A stretch of DNA of 64,000 nt from Prevotella sp. (GCA_017940545.1 JAGAYI010000059.1:1-64000); one strand, 5' to 3'; shown: positions 51,468 to 60,628, numbered from the stretch's first letter. Made by a program: numbers and translations. Notes: generated by a model from the sequence alone, not told the origin.

Positions 51468-54023
51468 ATGAAGAAAAAGCTGAAACTTGTTGTGATGGCT
51501 ATGTGCATGTCGCCAGCTGCTTTTGCTCAGGAGGTGGACACGCTCCAAACGACGCAAAGCGGACTGCAGGATGAACAGGCCTTCACCTTTACTGAAGCTC
51601 AGCTGGGCGAAGATGACGACATGTCGCAAAACGTGACCATCATCTCCTCGAACAACAACATCTATGCCTCACAGGTGGGATTCTTGTTCAGCCCCATGCG
51701 TTTCCGGTATCGTGCTTTTAACCAGAAGTACAACGAGATTTACATCAACGGTGCTCCCATGAACGACATGGAGTCAGGGCAGTTCCGCTATTCGCTCGTT
51801 GGGGGACTGAACAACCAGACCCGTGGTGTGGAGCACTCTCTGCCTTTTGAGGTCAACAACTTCTCCATGTCTGCGATGGCCGGTTCAAACAACTACGACT
51901 TCCGTCCGAGCCACTTCGCCACAGGCCACCGTGCAACCATCAGTGCCGCAAACCGTAACTACACCCTGCGTGGCATGTACACCTACAATACCGGACTGAT
52001 GGAAAACGGATGGGCTTTCTCTGCTAACCTGACCTACCGTTTTGCCGACACCAAGACGTCGTACATTGAGGGTACGTTCTACAATTCCCTTTCCTATTTC
52101 CTCGGCATAGAGAAGGTTATCAACGACAAGCACTCCCTGGCCCTCGTCACCTGGGGAAACCCCACCGAGCGTTCCACACAGGGTGCCGCCACCGACGAGA
52201 GCTACTGGCTGGCCAACAGCAACTACTACAACCCCTACTGGGGCTACCAGAACGGCAAGGTGCGCAACTCACGCGTGGTGACCGACTTCTCACCGTCAGT
52301 ATTGCTGACATGGGACTGGAAAATCAATCAGACCATGAAGCTGACCACCAGCGTATTCGGGAAATACAGCAAATATAAAGGCACCAAGCTGAACTACAAC
52401 AATGCCGACAACCCGCAGCCGGACTACTGGAAGAACCTGCCGTCGAGCTACTTCGACGTCTGGGACATGACGGATGACATAAACCGTACCCAGCAGGGCT
52501 ACTACGACTTCTACACGACACGCGACTACCTGATGGGAAGCAAGGCTGCCCGCCAGATAGACTTCGACCGTCTGTACTACATGAACAAGCAAGCCAACGC
52601 ACAGGGGGCTGACGCCATGTACTTCATTCAGGCCAAGAACATCAACAACCTGAACCTCGCACTGGCTTCCACCCTGAAGACCGACCTCAGCAAGTTTTCG
52701 AGCCTGAACCTTGGCATTCAGTTGGGCACCAACAAGGGTATGCACTTCCAAACGATGGAAGACTTGTTAGGTGCAACCATCTATCACAACATCAACACCT
52801 ATGCTTTAGGAAACTACGGAGCACACCAGAAGGAGATTCAATACGACCTGAACAATCCCAACGCCGAAGTTCGCGAGGGCGACAAATTCGGGTATAACTA
52901 CAACATCTTCGTCAGCAAGGCATCGGCATGGGGAAACTACACTTATAAGCGCGGACGACTGCAGACCTTTCTGGCCGCCCGAATTGGCGGTACACAAATG
53001 CAGCGTGAGGGTCTGATGCGTAACGGTCTGGCTCCGGAGAACTCCTACGGAAAGGGCGGTACAGCCCGTTTCTTGGACGGTGGAGGCAAGGTCGGTCTGA
53101 ACTTCAACCTGGGAGCAGGCAGCACCATTCTGCTGGGTGCAGGATATGAGTGGCGTGCTCCACAGGCTAACACCGCCTTCGTATCGCCGGAAATAAACAA
53201 CGACTTCGTCAACAACCTGAAAAACGAGCGTATCTTCAGCGCCGAAGTGGGATATAACTTCCAGAACGCCTGGCTGAAGGCTAACGTCAACGGTTACTAC
53301 AGTCGCGTAACGAACGGTACCGACTGGCAGAATTTCTATTTTGACGACATCAACTCCTTCTCGTACGTCTCCATGACGAACATCAAGAAGGCTTACTACG
53401 GCGTGGAAGTCGGTGCACGTTTCCGCCTGACATCCTATCTCGACCTGAAGGCCATTGGCACCTGGAGCGAGGCCAAGAACACCAACAATGCCAACGTGCG
53501 GTACATGAACTCCACGAAGGGTGTCTATTATGACGACATCGTCATGAACAAGAACATGCGTGAGGCCGGAACACCATTGTCAGCATACAGCCTCGGTCTG
53601 AGCTACCACGCCAACGGATGGTACATTGACCTGAACGGAAACTACTATCATCGAATCTACCTCTCCTACTCGCCCAGCTACCGCTACCAGAAGACTTTGA
53701 CAACGATGGGCAGCGTTGACAACAACGGTGAGTACATCGTGCCAGACCAGGCACGGGGCAACGGTGGATTCATGCTTGACGCATCCATCGGCAAGTCGCT
53801 ACGACTGAAAAAGGGACGCTCGCTCAGCATCAATCTCATGCTGACCAACCTGCTCAACAATACGCACATTGTGACCGGCGGTTACGAGCAGAGCAGAAGC
53901 GACTATACCGTGAAGGACGATGGCTCTTTAAATAATGTACGCGCGTACAAATTTTCTCTCAACCCGAAGAAATACTATGCTTACGGTATCAACGGCATGC
54001 TGAACATCGCTTATAAATTCTAA
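51468..54023 (+). CDS. TonB-dependent-receptor-like outer membrane beta-barrel protein
   Basis: An 851-aa protein with a signal peptide (KLKLVVMAMCMSPAAFA). A short plug-like region (about 50-110, YNEIYINGAPMNDMESGQFR) is followed by many amphipathic beta strands. The end is YAYGINGMLNIAYKF, with the terminal Phe that marks BAM-assembled barrels. There is no carboxypeptidase-like N-terminal domain and no SusD partner, unlike glycan-uptake receptors. It is followed after 14 bases by a DUF5689 lipoprotein gene and then a tandem OB-fold lipoprotein gene, which suggests uptake or handling of nucleic-acid pieces. Confidence 0.82.
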   Translation: MKKKLKLVVMAMCMSPAAFAQEVDTLQTTQSGLQDEQAFTFTEAQLGEDDDMSQNVTIISSNNNIYASQVGFLFSPMRFRYRAFNQKYNEIYINGAPMNDMESGQFRYSLVGGLNNQTRGVEHSLPFEVNNFSMSAMAGSNNYDFRPSHFATGHRATISAANRNYTLRGMYTYNTGLMENGWAFSANLTYRFADTKTSYIEGTFYNSLSYFLGIEKVINDKHSLALVTWGNPTERSTQGAATDESYWLANSNYYNPYWGYQNGKVRNSRVVTDFSPSVLLTWDWKINQTMKLTTSVFGKYSKYKGTKLNYNNADNPQPDYWKNLPSSYFDVWDMTDDINRTQQGYYDFYTTRDYLMGSKAARQIDFDRLYYMNKQANAQGADAMYFIQAKNINNLNLALASTLKTDLSKFSSLNLGIQLGTNKGMHFQTMEDLLGATIYHNINTYALGNYGAHQKEIQYDLNNPNAEVREGDKFGYNYNIFVSKASAWGNYTYKRGRLQTFLAARIGGTQMQREGLMRNGLAPENSYGKGGTARFLDGGGKVGLNFNLGAGSTILLGAGYEWRAPQANTAFVSPEINNDFVNNLKNERIFSAEVGYNFQNAWLKANVNGYYSRVTNGTDWQNFYFDDINSFSYVSMTNIKKAYYGVEVGARFRLTSYLDLKAIGTWSEAKNTNNANVRYMNSTKGVYYDDIVMNKNMREAGTPLSAYSLGLSYHANGWYIDLNGNYYHRIYLSYSPSYRYQKTLTTMGSVDNNGEYIVPDQARGNGGFMLDASIGKSLRLKKGRSLSINLMLTNLLNNTHIVTGGYEQSRSDYTVKDDGSLNNVRAYKFSLNPKKYYAYGINGMLNIAYKF

Positions 54024-54037
54024 AACACGACAAGACA

Positions 54038-54901
54038 ATGAAACAGATAAAATATCTTCTTATTGCATTGGCATGCACACTGAGTGCATCGTGCATGGAC
54101 GGCGACGACGGTGATTGGACAAACCCGGTGACAGACGAAACCAAGAACCACTTTGGCAACCAAAATCTGCAGGAAAGCAATCTGATTACGATTGAACAAC
54201 TGAAGAACACCTATAACACCGTAATAGAAAACGGCACATACGAACAAGTGACCCGACCAACACAGATTAAGGGTGTGGTGACGGGTAATGACATTGCCGG
54301 AAACATCTATAACGAGGTTTCCATTCAGGACGAGACGGGGGCTTTCATCATCTGCATCGCGCAAGGCGGACTCTACGGCTATCTGCCCATGGGCCAGGAA
54401 ATTCTCGTTGAACTGGAAGGCCTTTACGTTGGAGGATACGGCAAGCAAGGCGAAATAGGCACACTTTACACCAGCAAGAGCGGTTCCACCTATGTCAGCC
54501 GCATGGCTCGTGCTCTATGGAACACCCACTACAAACTGCTCGACAAGAAACCCGTCACACCTATCCTGGTCAGCGATATCAAACAGCTTGACCTGAAGCG
54601 TGACTGTGGAAAGCTCATTACGCTGAAGGGGGTCACCATCAAGGAGGCTAACGGAACTGCAGTCTATGCCCCGAGCGACGGCAGTGTACCGCTGACAGCC
54701 AACTGTGCCAACCGTGCTTTCAAGGGCATCAGCGACCGCACCCTGGTATTGCGCACCAGCACCTATGCCGACTTTGCCAACTCGGTCATGCCTACCGGCG
54801 TTCTTGACGTAACGGGCATTGCCACCCGCTTCAATGACACCTGGCAGATACTGCTGCGCACCGAAGACGACGTAAAACCAACGGAACTCACTAATTACTA
54901 A
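54038..54901 (+). CDS. DUF5689-domain lipoprotein
   Basis: A 287-aa lipoprotein (signal KYLLIALACTLSASC, mature MDGDDGDW). The DUF5689 region starts near residue 48 (NLITIEQLKNTYNTVIENGT) with the OB-like core VTRPTQIKGVVTGNDIAGNI and VSIQDETGAFIICIAQGGLY. A second OB-like half begins near 185 (DLKRDCGKLITLKGVTIKEA). DUF5689 proteins of Bacteroidetes often neighbour secreted nucleases; the fold suggests nucleic-acid or oligomer binding. It lies in one operon with the OMP gene upstream and the OB-fold gene 19 bases downstream. Confidence 0.82.
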   Translation: MKQIKYLLIALACTLSASCMDGDDGDWTNPVTDETKNHFGNQNLQESNLITIEQLKNTYNTVIENGTYEQVTRPTQIKGVVTGNDIAGNIYNEVSIQDETGAFIICIAQGGLYGYLPMGQEILVELEGLYVGGYGKQGEIGTLYTSKSGSTYVSRMARALWNTHYKLLDKKPVTPILVSDIKQLDLKRDCGKLITLKGVTIKEANGTAVYAPSDGSVPLTANCANRAFKGISDRTLVLRTSTYADFANSVMPTGVLDVTGIATRFNDTWQILLRTEDDVKPTELTNY

Positions 54902-54920
54902 AAATCAAAAAAAACATTAT

Positions 54921-56948
54921 ATGAGAAAGATTGCATATTCAATGATTGCGATGGCCATGGCGGCTTTCACACTCACCAGTTGCGAGGACGTTCCCGCTCC
55001 GTTCGGACAGCCTGAAGACCCAGGGTCTGGTGGTGGCGGAACGGTAGTTATTGAACCCACAGGTAGCGGTACTGAGGCTGACCCGTATAACGTGGCAGCA
55101 GCTATTGAAAAATGTAAGGAAATCGGAGACGAAACTCCAACTGCCAGTTCTCCAAAATACTACGTTAAAGGTATTGTTACTACAGCAGGAGAAGCCGATG
55201 CAAGTTACGGTAATGCCACATTTGTTATCTCTGACGACGAAAATGGCACCAATAAGTTTACGGCTTTTCAGGTTTTAGGCTTTAATGGCGCAAAGATGCC
55301 CGCTGGTTATTCCATACCGGTAGGAGCAGAAGTCGTTATTTATGGCCCAATTTACAACTATAAAGGCAATACTCCTGAAACTGGCGGTAAAGGAATGGCT
55401 TACATATATTCAATCAACGGAGAAGGCGGTGGTGATCAGCCCAGCGGAGAGACTATCGGCACGAAAGATGACCCCATCAAGGCTTCTGAGGCATTAACAA
55501 AGATCAACGCCCTTGCCGATGGCGAAAAGAGCACATCCAAAGCATACGTTAAGGGTAAGATTGTGAAAGTAACCACCTCACAGGAGAACTTCGAGAAGTA
55601 TGGTAACATCAACTACTGGATTTCTGACGACGGAACAGAGGCCAATCAGGTTCAGGTATATGCCGGTGACGGCTTGAATGGTGAGAAGTTTAAGTCTGTC
55701 AACGATATCGCAGCAGGCGATGAGGTTGTAGTCTTCGGTACTCTTTACAAGTATGTCAACAAGAATAGCGGTGCTGTTACTCCTGAAATTGAGGGTAGCT
55801 ACCTTGTAAGTCTCGTCAAAGGCCAAGGTGGCGGTGGCGATACGCCGAGCGGTGATGGTGACGGAACAGAAGCAAATCCGTACAGTGTTTCTGCTGCTAT
55901 CGCAAAAGCAGACCAGGCTGGTGTTTTCGTAAAGGCATACATTGTTGGATGGATTGAGGGTCAGGTATATAATACTGGAGCTCATTTTAACGGTTCATCC
56001 ACTGTCGCTACAAATATCCTCATTGCTGAATCAGCCAACGAAACAGATCCTGCAAAATGTATGCCCGTACAGCTCCCCAGCGGAGCCGTTCGCAGCGGAG
56101 TGAATCTGGTAGATAATCCAGACAACTACAAGAAGGAGATTCTTCTTTATGGTGATATTACTAAGTATTTTGGTACAGCAGGACTCAAGAATACTAAGTA
56201 TGCAAAAATAGGAACTACAGAAGTAGGAACTAAGCCTGAAGGCGGCGACACTCCAACACCTAGCGGTGGTGAAGGTGCTGATGGTTCGAAGATTGTTAGC
56301 ATTGCAGACTTCAATGCTGCTTCTGAGAGCGACAACGTATGGTATCAGCTGACTGGTACGGTGAAAAATTTAAAGGATGGAGACCAATATGGAAATTTCG
56401 ACCTTGAAGATGCCTCAGGTTCTGTTTATGTATATGGTGTACTATCTGAAAAGGGTGGTGCAAAGAAAAAATTCCAAGATCTTGTAAGCAAATACGGTAT
56501 AAAGAACGGAACTAAGATTACAATCGTAGGCACTCGTGGGTCTTTCCAAGGAAAGATTGAGGTTATGAATGCCTACTTCATCCGCGTAGAAAGTGACGGT
56601 GGACAAGGTGGTGGTTCTAGTACGGGTGCCGATGGTTCTACAGTCATCAGTGTAGCAAACTTCAATGCTGCTGCAGAAAGTAATGACGTTTGGTATCAGC
56701 TCACCGGTACCATCAAAAATCTGAAGGATGGGGATCAGTATGGTAACTTTGACCTAGAAGATAATACAGGTTCTGTTTATGTATATGGCGTCCTTTCAGA
56801 GAAGGGCGGTGCCAAGAAAAAATTCCAAGACCTTGTAAGCAAATACGGAATTAAAAACGGCAGTGTAATAACCATTGTTGGTAACCGTGGGTCTTTCCAA
56901 GGAAAGATTGAGGTTATGAATGCCTATTTCATCAAGGTAACAAATTAG
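54921..56948 (+). CDS. Tandem OB-fold (DUF6359-like) lipoprotein
   Basis: A 675-aa lipoprotein (signal IAMAMAAFTLTSC, mature EDVPAPFG). Five OB-like modules are separated by Gly/Pro/Ser linkers: about 50-165 (GTEADPYNVAAAIEKCKEIG), 175-300, 308-440 (GTEANPYSVSAAIAKADQAG), 455-560 and 572-675. The last two are near-identical copies 117 residues apart (351 bp in the DNA), both with GNFDLEDxxGSVYVYGVLSE and GSFQGKIEVMNAYFI. Similar modules accompany secreted nucleases such as YhcR-type proteins. It probably binds nucleic acid at the surface, by inference. Confidence 0.82.
   Translation: MRKIAYSMIAMAMAAFTLTSCEDVPAPFGQPEDPGSGGGGTVVIEPTGSGTEADPYNVAAAIEKCKEIGDETPTASSPKYYVKGIVTTAGEADASYGNATFVISDDENGTNKFTAFQVLGFNGAKMPAGYSIPVGAEVVIYGPIYNYKGNTPETGGKGMAYIYSINGEGGGDQPSGETIGTKDDPIKASEALTKINALADGEKSTSKAYVKGKIVKVTTSQENFEKYGNINYWISDDGTEANQVQVYAGDGLNGEKFKSVNDIAAGDEVVVFGTLYKYVNKNSGAVTPEIEGSYLVSLVKGQGGGGDTPSGDGDGTEANPYSVSAAIAKADQAGVFVKAYIVGWIEGQVYNTGAHFNGSSTVATNILIAESANETDPAKCMPVQLPSGAVRSGVNLVDNPDNYKKEILLYGDITKYFGTAGLKNTKYAKIGTTEVGTKPEGGDTPTPSGGEGADGSKIVSIADFNAASESDNVWYQLTGTVKNLKDGDQYGNFDLEDASGSVYVYGVLSEKGGAKKKFQDLVSKYGIKNGTKITIVGTRGSFQGKIEVMNAYFIRVESDGGQGGGSSTGADGSTVISVANFNAAAESNDVWYQLTGTIKNLKDGDQYGNFDLEDNTGSVYVYGVLSEKGGAKKKFQDLVSKYGIKNGSVITIVGNRGSFQGKIEVMNAYFIKVTN
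56320..56940. repeat. 351-bp tandem duplication within the OB-fold gene
   Basis: The last two modules repeat with a 351-bp period. Long stretches, for example the 3' ends at about 56540-56580 and 56890-56930, are identical in DNA, which points to recent duplication or gene conversion. Confidence 0.85.
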
Positions 56949-56966
56949 CACGAATATTCCCTAACC

Positions 56967-56999
56967 AAGCCGCAGCCCACACAGGGTTGCGGCTTTTTC
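56967..56999 (+). terminator. Terminator after the OB-fold gene
   Basis: Stem AAGCCGCAGCCC / GGGTTGCGGCTT with a 5-base loop and a T-run directly after it. Confidence 0.85.
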
Positions 57000-57029
57000 A
57001 TTCGAAAAAACAAAAAAACAAGATTTCTT

Positions 57030-57060
57030 TTGGTTTTTTGCTCACTTATTCGTACCTTTG
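57030..57060 (+). promoter_or_regulatory. rpmE2 promoter (shared-spacer type)
   Basis: TTGG near 57030, a 20-bp spacer with the T-run and GCTCACTTATTCG, and TACCTTTG at 57053-57060. The spacer matches those of ffh and the symporter gene. Confidence 0.8.
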
Positions 57061-57108
57061 CACCCTCAAAGCGAATTTTAGTAAAATAATTAATAAGTAA
57101 CAAGTAAA

Positions 57109-57363
57109 ATGAAAAAAGGTATTCATCCAGAAAACTATCGCCCCGTCGTGTTCAAGGACATGTCCAACGGCGATATGTTCCTCTCGCGTTCTACCGCAAA
57201 GACAAATGACACCGTAGAATTCGAAGGCGAAACTTACCCAGTGGTAAAAATCGAAATTTCTAGCACCTCTCACCCCTTCTATACGGGTAAGAGCAAGCTT
57301 GTTGACACGGCCGGCCGCGTTGATAAGTTCATGAGCCGCTACGGTAAGGCTGCGAAGAAATAA
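57109..57363 (+). CDS. rpmE2: 50S ribosomal protein L31 type B
   Basis: An 84-aa protein starting [20 protein letters not shown], with [17 protein letters not shown]-like [20 protein letters not shown] near the end. It lacks the CxxC zinc motif of type A L31, so it is the zinc-independent form found in Bacteroidetes. It has its own promoter and a terminator and lies as a single unit within the nuclease-related cluster. Confidence 0.95.
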   Translation: MKKGIHPENYRPVVFKDMSNGDMFLSRSTAKTNDTVEFEGETYPVVKIEISSTSHPFYTGKSKLVDTAGRVDKFMSRYGKAAKK

Positions 57364-57385
57364 GATAAAGCCTACAGACGAAACC

Positions 57386-57433
57386 AAAAGGGACGCTTTC
57401 CAGTAGTTGCATATGCCGGAAGCGTCCTTTTTA
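57386..57433 (+). terminator. Terminator after rpmE2
   Basis: Stem AAAAGGGACGCTTTCC / GGAAGCGTCCTTTTT with a loop of about 18 bases. Confidence 0.8.
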
Positions 57434-57492
57434 AATAACTTTAGGAGCCATCAATCCTATTATAACAAGATAAGTATCATTACAGCAGACCT

Positions 57493-58443
57493 ATGAACAT
57501 CAAGAACCTGTTGCTGAACAGTCTGACAGTCCTGACACTGACCTTAACACTTGCTGCCTGCGGCGGCGATGACGACGACCCGTTTGCACCCGTCAACCCG
57601 GTAAATCCCGGTGGCACACAGCCATCGGATGGTTCCAACAACACCAACCGCAACTCAACGACTACGACGTCAGAGGCCTGGCGACTGGAGTTTCCCAAAC
57701 TGAAAGGCGGAAATAATCTGGTCATTGTTCACACAGCACCCATGCCAACAAAAGCAGATGTCAACTACTCCGTGGAGTGGGACATCAGCAAGAAGTCACA
57801 GCGCTGGTCGTGCTATCAGATGCATGCCTCCAACAGCGTGTCGAACACCAAACGGTACTCCAGCACGGACAACCAATATCCGCAAGACCCTGATCTGCCT
57901 ACGCAATATCGGCTATCGTCCGACCCGTTCTGGGGTACAGGCTACGACCACGGCCATATTTGTCCGTCGGCCGACCGTCTATGTTCTTCCGAAGCCAACT
58001 ACCAGACATTCTTCCTCACTAACATGCAACCACAGGTCAACTCTTTTAATGCCGGTATCTGGGAAAAAATGGAAGGACAGGTGCGTACGTGGAATCGAGG
58101 CAACTTCCGTGACACGCTTTACGTCTGCAAGGGCGGCACCATCGACAGCGAGGAAAACATCATCAGATACTTAGGTAGCGGAGCCAATAAGATTCCCGTA
58201 CCCAAATACTTCTTCATGGCCATTCTCTGCAAGAATTCCGAGGGATATAAAGCTCTTGGTTTCTGGGTTGAGCACGACGGCGGCATCAGTTCTACCACTC
58301 CCTTGGGCGACTACGTGGTCAACTTACGTGAACTGGAGGAAAAGACCGGCATCGATTTCTTCTGCAACCTGCCTGACAACGTGGAAAAACAAGTGGAAAC
58401 ACTACCTGTCGATAACGTTAAGCGGGCATGGGGATTGAACTGA
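57493..58443 (+). CDS. DNA/RNA non-specific endonuclease lipoprotein
   Basis: A 316-aa lipoprotein (signal LLLNSLTVLTLTLTLAAC, mature GGDDDDPFAP, acidic as in surface-exposed lipoproteins). The NUC1 domain shows WGTGYDHGHICPSADRLC near residue 153 (DxGH active site) and FFLTNMQPQVNSFNAGIWEK near 175 with the metal-binding Asn. YFFMAILCKNSEGYKALGFW follows near 240. It cuts DNA and RNA outside the cell. No clear -7 box is visible close upstream. Confidence 0.92.
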   Translation: MNIKNLLLNSLTVLTLTLTLAACGGDDDDPFAPVNPVNPGGTQPSDGSNNTNRNSTTTTSEAWRLEFPKLKGGNNLVIVHTAPMPTKADVNYSVEWDISKKSQRWSCYQMHASNSVSNTKRYSSTDNQYPQDPDLPTQYRLSSDPFWGTGYDHGHICPSADRLCSSEANYQTFFLTNMQPQVNSFNAGIWEKMEGQVRTWNRGNFRDTLYVCKGGTIDSEENIIRYLGSGANKIPVPKYFFMAILCKNSEGYKALGFWVEHDGGISSTTPLGDYVVNLRELEEKTGIDFFCNLPDNVEKQVETLPVDNVKRAWGLN

Positions 58444-58486
58444 AAAAGTCTTAAAATACAACGCGTGAACCATTATCAGCACAAGT

Positions 58487-58528
58487 GGGGGTGTGCCCAA
58501 AAACAGGCACATCCTCTTTTTCTTTTTA
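58487..58528 (+). terminator. Terminator after the endonuclease gene
   Basis: Stem GGTGTGCC / GGCACATC with one G-T pair, followed by CTCTTTTTCTTTTT. Confidence 0.75.
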
Positions 58529-58614
58529 CTCGAAAGACGGCATCATTAATAGCTTTCCAGTTAAGAAAAAATGCTAATTTAACATAATTACTTGCAGATG
58601 TCAGGGAAATTGCG

Positions 58615-58622
58615 TAAATTTG
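58615..58622 (+). promoter_or_regulatory. -7 box for the glutathione peroxidase gene
   Basis: TAAATTTG, 38 bases before the ATG. Confidence 0.65.
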
Positions 58623-58659
58623 CGACATCAAGAATATTACTTTTATAGAACAATAGAAA

Positions 58660-59211
58660 ATGAAAACAGTTTATGATTTTTCTGTCAAGGACAGAAAGGG
58701 AAAAGATGTTTCACTGAAAGAGTATGCCAACGAAGTGCTGCTCATCGTAAACACAGCGACTAAATGCGGTTTCACACCACAGTATGAAGAACTGGAAAAG
58801 CTCTACGAGAAGTACCACAACCAGGGATTCGAGATTCTGGACTTCCCCTGCAACCAGTTTGGCCAGCAGGCTCCCGGTACCGATGAATCCATACACGAGT
58901 TCTGCAAGCTGAACTTTGGCACGGAGTTTCCGCGTTTCAAGAAAGTCAAGGTCAACGGCGAGGATGCCGACCCGCTCTTTAAGTTCTTAAAAGAGGAGAA
59001 GGGCTTTGCCGGCTGGGACATGGAGCACCCCATTGCCCACATCTTAGACGACATGCTGACCAAGGCAGACCCAGACTACAAGGAGAAGGCCGACATTAAA
59101 TGGAATTTCACCAAATTCCTCATCAACAAGAAGGGCCTTGTCGTTGCCCGCTTCGAGCCTACAGAAAAAATGGAAAACATTGAAAAGCAGATAGAGGAAC
59201 TGCTGAAATAG
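58660..59211 (+). CDS. Glutathione peroxidase family (thiol peroxidase)
   Basis: A 183-aa enzyme of the Gpx fold: KEYANEVLLIVNTATKCGFT with the catalytic Cys near 37, FPCNQFGQQAPGTDESIHEF with the Gln near 71, and KWNFTKFLINKKG with the Trp/Asn. Catalysis uses Cys rather than selenocysteine. It probably uses thioredoxin; a thioredoxin reductase gene follows 120 bases downstream, which supports a shared peroxide-defence role. Confidence 0.92.
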   Translation: MKTVYDFSVKDRKGKDVSLKEYANEVLLIVNTATKCGFTPQYEELEKLYEKYHNQGFEILDFPCNQFGQQAPGTDESIHEFCKLNFGTEFPRFKKVKVNGEDADPLFKFLKEEKGFAGWDMEHPIAHILDDMLTKADPDYKEKADIKWNFTKFLINKKGLVVARFEPTEKMENIEKQIEELLK

Positions 59212-59221
59212 TGGAGAGTGG

Positions 59222-59285
59222 AGAGTTTGCTACCGCCCATGAACAACAGCTGACAAGCTCAAACGATGAGGCGGTAGCAAACTCT
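59222..59285. repeat. 16-bp perfect inverted repeat between gpx and trxB
   Basis: AGAGTTTGCTACCGCC (59222-59237) faces its exact complement (59270-59285) across 32 bases. No T-run follows, so it is not a typical terminator. It is flanked by CTCTAAACTCT words. Confidence 0.85.
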
Positions 59286-59331
59286 AAACTCTACATTCCC
59301 AACTCTCAACTAAAATTACGAACTAAAGAAT

Positions 59332-60264
59332 ATGGAACATACGAAATGCCTGATTATCGGTAGTGGACCAGCTGGTTATACTGCCGCCATTTACGCCTCA
59401 CGCGCCAATCTCTCACCTATAGAGTATAGCGGACTGCAGCCGGGCGGACAACTGACGCAGACCACAGAAGTTGAGAATTTTCCCGGATATCCGCAGGGGG
59501 TTGACGGTAACCAGATGATGATGGATCTTCGCGAACAGGCGGAGCGTTTTGGCGCCGACATTCGCGATGGTTCCATTACGAAGGTTGACTTCTCCAAGTC
59601 TCCTTACAAGCTCTGGGCCGAGGATGGTACAGAGATTGAGGCAGACACCGTCATTATTGCCACAGGAGCCTCAGCCAAATACTTAGGACTTGACGACGAG
59701 CGTAAATACAACGGTCAGGGCGTTTCTGCCTGTGCCACCTGCGACGGATTCTTCTACAGGAAGAAAAACGTTGCCGTAGTGGGCGGTGGCGACACCGCCT
59801 GCGAAGATGCGCTCTACCTGAGCGGACTGGCCAAGAAGGTATATCTCATTGTGCGCAAACCGTATCTCCGCGCCTCTCAGGTCATGCAGCAGCGTGTCAG
59901 GGAAGCCGAGAACATCGAGATTCTTTTTGAGCACAACACCCTTGGACTCTTCGGTGAGAATGGCGTGGAAGGTGCCCACCTGGTAAAGCGCAAAGGCGAA
60001 GTTGACGAAGAACTGGTTGACATTCAGATTGACGGCTTTTTCCTTGCCATCGGCCATAAGCCCAATACGGACATCTTCCGCGAATGGCTTGACACTGACG
60101 AGACAGGCTATCTGATGAAGACTGACGGCACGCCACGCACCAAACTGCCCGGCATATTTGTTGCCGGCGACTGCGCTGACCCTGTCTATCGGCAGGCCAT
60201 CACCGCTGCCGGTACTGGCTGTCAAGCTGCCATCGAGGCAGAAAGATACTTAGCCTCACTATAG
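59332..60264 (+). CDS. trxB: Thioredoxin reductase
   Basis: A 310-aa flavoprotein. The FAD-binding start is CLIIGSGPAGYTAAIYASRA, the redox site is ACATCDGFFYRKKNVAV near 134, the NADPH site is VVGGGDTACEDALYLS near 155, and the C-terminal FAD motif GIFVAGDCADPVYRQAITAAG is near 277. It reduces thioredoxin with NADPH in the cytoplasm. It lies directly downstream of the Gpx gene. Confidence 0.95.
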   Translation: MEHTKCLIIGSGPAGYTAAIYASRANLSPIEYSGLQPGGQLTQTTEVENFPGYPQGVDGNQMMMDLREQAERFGADIRDGSITKVDFSKSPYKLWAEDGTEIEADTVIIATGASAKYLGLDDERKYNGQGVSACATCDGFFYRKKNVAVVGGGDTACEDALYLSGLAKKVYLIVRKPYLRASQVMQQRVREAENIEILFEHNTLGLFGENGVEGAHLVKRKGEVDEELVDIQIDGFFLAIGHKPNTDIFREWLDTDETGYLMKTDGTPRTKLPGIFVAGDCADPVYRQAITAAGTGCQAAIEAERYLASL

Positions 60265-60319
60265 TGCACAAAAAAAGAAGAACATAACCAGAACGAAGAA
60301 AAGATAACATTACATAGCT

Positions 60320-60424
60320 GGAAAAAATCGAAAAGCCCCCGCTTCACAGCGAGGGCTTTTCGTTCAATACTTTTTAAAAAACTAAATTAATCAACCATAA
60401 ACCTTAACCATTAAAAAATCTTTC
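60320..60424 (-). ncRNA. Candidate small RNA
   Basis: A minus-strand promoter (TTTG at 60458-60461, 20-bp spacer, TACCTTTG at 60430-60437) would start a transcript near 60424. This transcript meets the hairpin AAAAGCCC/GGGCTTTT at 60331-60360, followed by T-rich sequence. It would be about 100 nt and encodes only a 6-codon frame. Nothing else lies downstream for this promoter to serve, which is the main argument. Confidence 0.4.
60331..60362. terminator. Bidirectional terminator after trxB
   Basis: AAAAGCCC / GGGCTTTT plus an inner CGCT/AGCG pairing. A T-run lies on the + side, and TTTTTT lies on the minus side. Confidence 0.8.
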
Positions 60425-60628
60425 TGACGCAAAGGTACAACACTTTCACCTATCTTGCAAACTCTTCCAGAAAAAAAACTTCTAAAATCCGCTTACATCA
60501 CGTTTTTTCAACTAAAAATATCGGAAAACGAACTTTTTGCGACAAAAATAACGTTTTTTCAACCTAAACATCGTTCTTTTTGAAAATAAATTAGTAACTT
60601 TACAACCTGAAAATCTAAGTTAGCATTC

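Larger units (their letters stand above)
60265..60628. other. 364-bp intergenic region
   Basis: It contains a hairpin (60331-60362) that can end trxB and, from the other side, a short minus-strand transcript driven by the promoter at 60430-60461. The remainder is AT-rich with no coding frame. Confidence 0.6.

Noticed and set aside
58660-59211. Selenocysteine glutathione peroxidase
   Set aside because: The active-site codon is an ordinary Cys codon and there is no in-frame TGA.
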